Positions 7,951 through 8,639 of a stretch of 8,639 nucleotides of DNA are shown in pieces. Position numbers and translations under genes: made by a program. The stretch spans positions 1 to 8,639 of the forward strand of contig JACQDI010000378.1 in the NCBI GenBank assembly GCA_016201195.1, given 5' to 3'. This DNA comes from Acidobacteriota bacterium. Its GTDB lineage: Bacteria; Acidobacteriota; Terriglobia; Bryobacterales; JACQDG01. Numbering within the stretch: the stretch's first letter is position 1; every line of letters starts with the position of its first letter. The notes under the pieces were generated by a model that had not been told where the DNA came from, searched no databases, and saw only the letters and a list, made by a program, of their open reading frames with translations.

Positions 7951-8639
7951 ATGTGTGGACACTGGTGGGCGATTCGTGGAGCATTCTGCTGGATCAGCCT
8001 GCTTTTGTGCGGATCTTGCGCGCTGGCACGAGGCAGCTCGCCACCGGTCGAGCCCAACGTTTCCGTAACGCCGGAGACCTGCCGGCGCTGCCATCGGGAT
8101 TACTACGATGCCTGGGCCAGTTCGATTCACGCGCGCATCGACGGTCGCCTGTTCAAGGCAGCGGGCAAGCAAGGCTGCGAGGCTTGCCACGGCTCGGGCG
8201 TCGATCACGCGCAGTCGGGGAATCGGGCGCTGATTCGCAGATTCACCGGCCGCCCGCCCGAGGAGGTTGAAAACGCCTGCTTGAAATGCCACCAGCGCGG
8301 CAACCGCCTCTATTGGCGCGGCAGCCCCCATGAGTCCCGGAACATCACCTGCACCAACTGCCACACCCTGCACAAAAAACCCGACTCCGTCGAACACACC
8401 TCCCGGTTTCTGGAAAGGCCTCTTGAGACGCGCCTGCTGGCGAAGCAAACCAGCATGGAGGTCTGTTTCCAGTGCCACCTGCTGCAGAAGGCGCAACTAC
8501 AACGCTCTTCCCATATGCCGTTGCGGGAAGGCAAGCTGACCTGCATCGATTGTCACAACCCCCATGGGACGGCGACGCCCAAGCTGCTCCGGGAGAATTC
8601 GGTCAATGAACTCTGCTACCGCTGTCATACCGAAAAGAG
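7951..8639 (+). CDS. DmsE/MtrA-like multihaem c-type cytochrome (3' end outside window)
   Basis: 229 residues are visible before the window ends. ATG 7951 is the only ATG in frame after the upstream stop at 7864. The ribosome site is weak (GGCGGCAGCGG). Residues 1-26 act as an export signal (one Arg, a hydrophobic run about 10-25, A-L-A cleavage site), oddly with four cysteines. Seven CXXCH haem-c sites follow at 44, 76, 110, 134, 172, 198 and 222. Histidines between them (60, 86, 127, 141, 188, 205) can supply bis-His axial ligands. The segments CHGSGVDH, RGSPHES, CTNCHTLH, HMPLREGKLTC and CHNPHGT..PKLL follow the pattern of the DmsE family of decahaem cytochromes, related to MtrA, so about three more haems are expected beyond the edge. 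Such proteins carry electrons through the periplasm and, inside an MtrB/PioB-type barrel, across the outer membrane. Partner genes would lie to the right. It is probably controlled by the adjacent two-component system. Confidence 0.9.
   Translation, partial: MCGHWWAIRGAFCWISLLLCGSCALARGSSPPVEPNVSVTPETCRRCHRDYYDAWASSIHARIDGRLFKAAGKQGCEACHGSGVDHAQSGNRALIRRFTGRPPEEVENACLKCHQRGNRLYWRGSPHESRNITCTNCHTLHKKPDSVEHTSRFLERPLETRLLAKQTSMEVCFQCHLLQKAQLQRSSHMPLREGKLTCIDCHNPHGTATPKLLRENSVNELCYRCHTEK

Noticed and set aside
8024..8038. TGGCACGAGG... looked like a second sigma-54 element
   Set aside because: GG and the following GC are nine bases apart rather than ten, and it lies inside the signal-peptide coding region of the cytochrome.
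7731..8270. 179-codon plus-strand open frame overlapping the cytochrome start
   Set aside because: The overlapping frame holds the haem motifs and signal peptide; this frame shows none and loses sense across the CXXCH region.

Overview
The window looks like a piece of an Acidobacteriota chromosome, probably of the Solibacter/Bryobacter type. The DNA is GC-rich. It carries two adjacent secreted proteins built from repeated carboxypeptidase-regulatory-like beta-sandwich domains, which are greatly expanded in that group. It also has a GAFTGA-type sigma-54 activator and a DmsE/MtrA-like multihaem cytochrome. The taxonomic call is inference from family content; no rRNA or other marker gene is present.

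Layout. Positions 32-469 (+) encode a small exported protein with six cysteines and no recognised family. Positions 731-2209 and 2206-3801 (+) are a translationally coupled pair of exported multi-domain beta-sandwich proteins that share an ATGA overlap. About 1.1 kb of gene-poor DNA follows (3802-4891). Its only convincing gene is a small minus-strand XRE-type regulator or antitoxin (4279-4548), with no visible toxin partner and with palindromes just upstream of its start. Positions 4892-6202 (-) encode a six-TM sensor histidine kinase. It is divergent, across about 50 bp, from an NtrC-family response regulator at 6253-7674 (+). After 276 bp of non-coding DNA, a multihaem c-type cytochrome starts at 7951 (+) and runs off the window with seven CXXCH motifs already visible.

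The most interesting part is the right-hand third, which reads as a complete regulatory circuit. The kinase has a RegB/PilS-like six-helix membrane domain with a GGLKSVF sequence where RegB-type sensors carry GGxxNPF. The regulator keeps every residue needed to drive sigma-54 RNA polymerase. In the gap between the regulator and the cytochrome lie two near-identical 20-bp inverted repeats (TGTGA-N10-WCACA, centred exactly 90 bp apart) and then a -24/-12 type element (TGGAAC-N5-ATGC) a few bases before the cytochrome start. The spacing, about -245 and -155 relative to the predicted transcript start, is what is expected of enhancer sites for an NtrC-type activator. I infer a redox- or respiration-responsive two-component system that switches on a periplasmic/outer-membrane electron conduit; the porin and any surface cytochrome would lie beyond the right edge.
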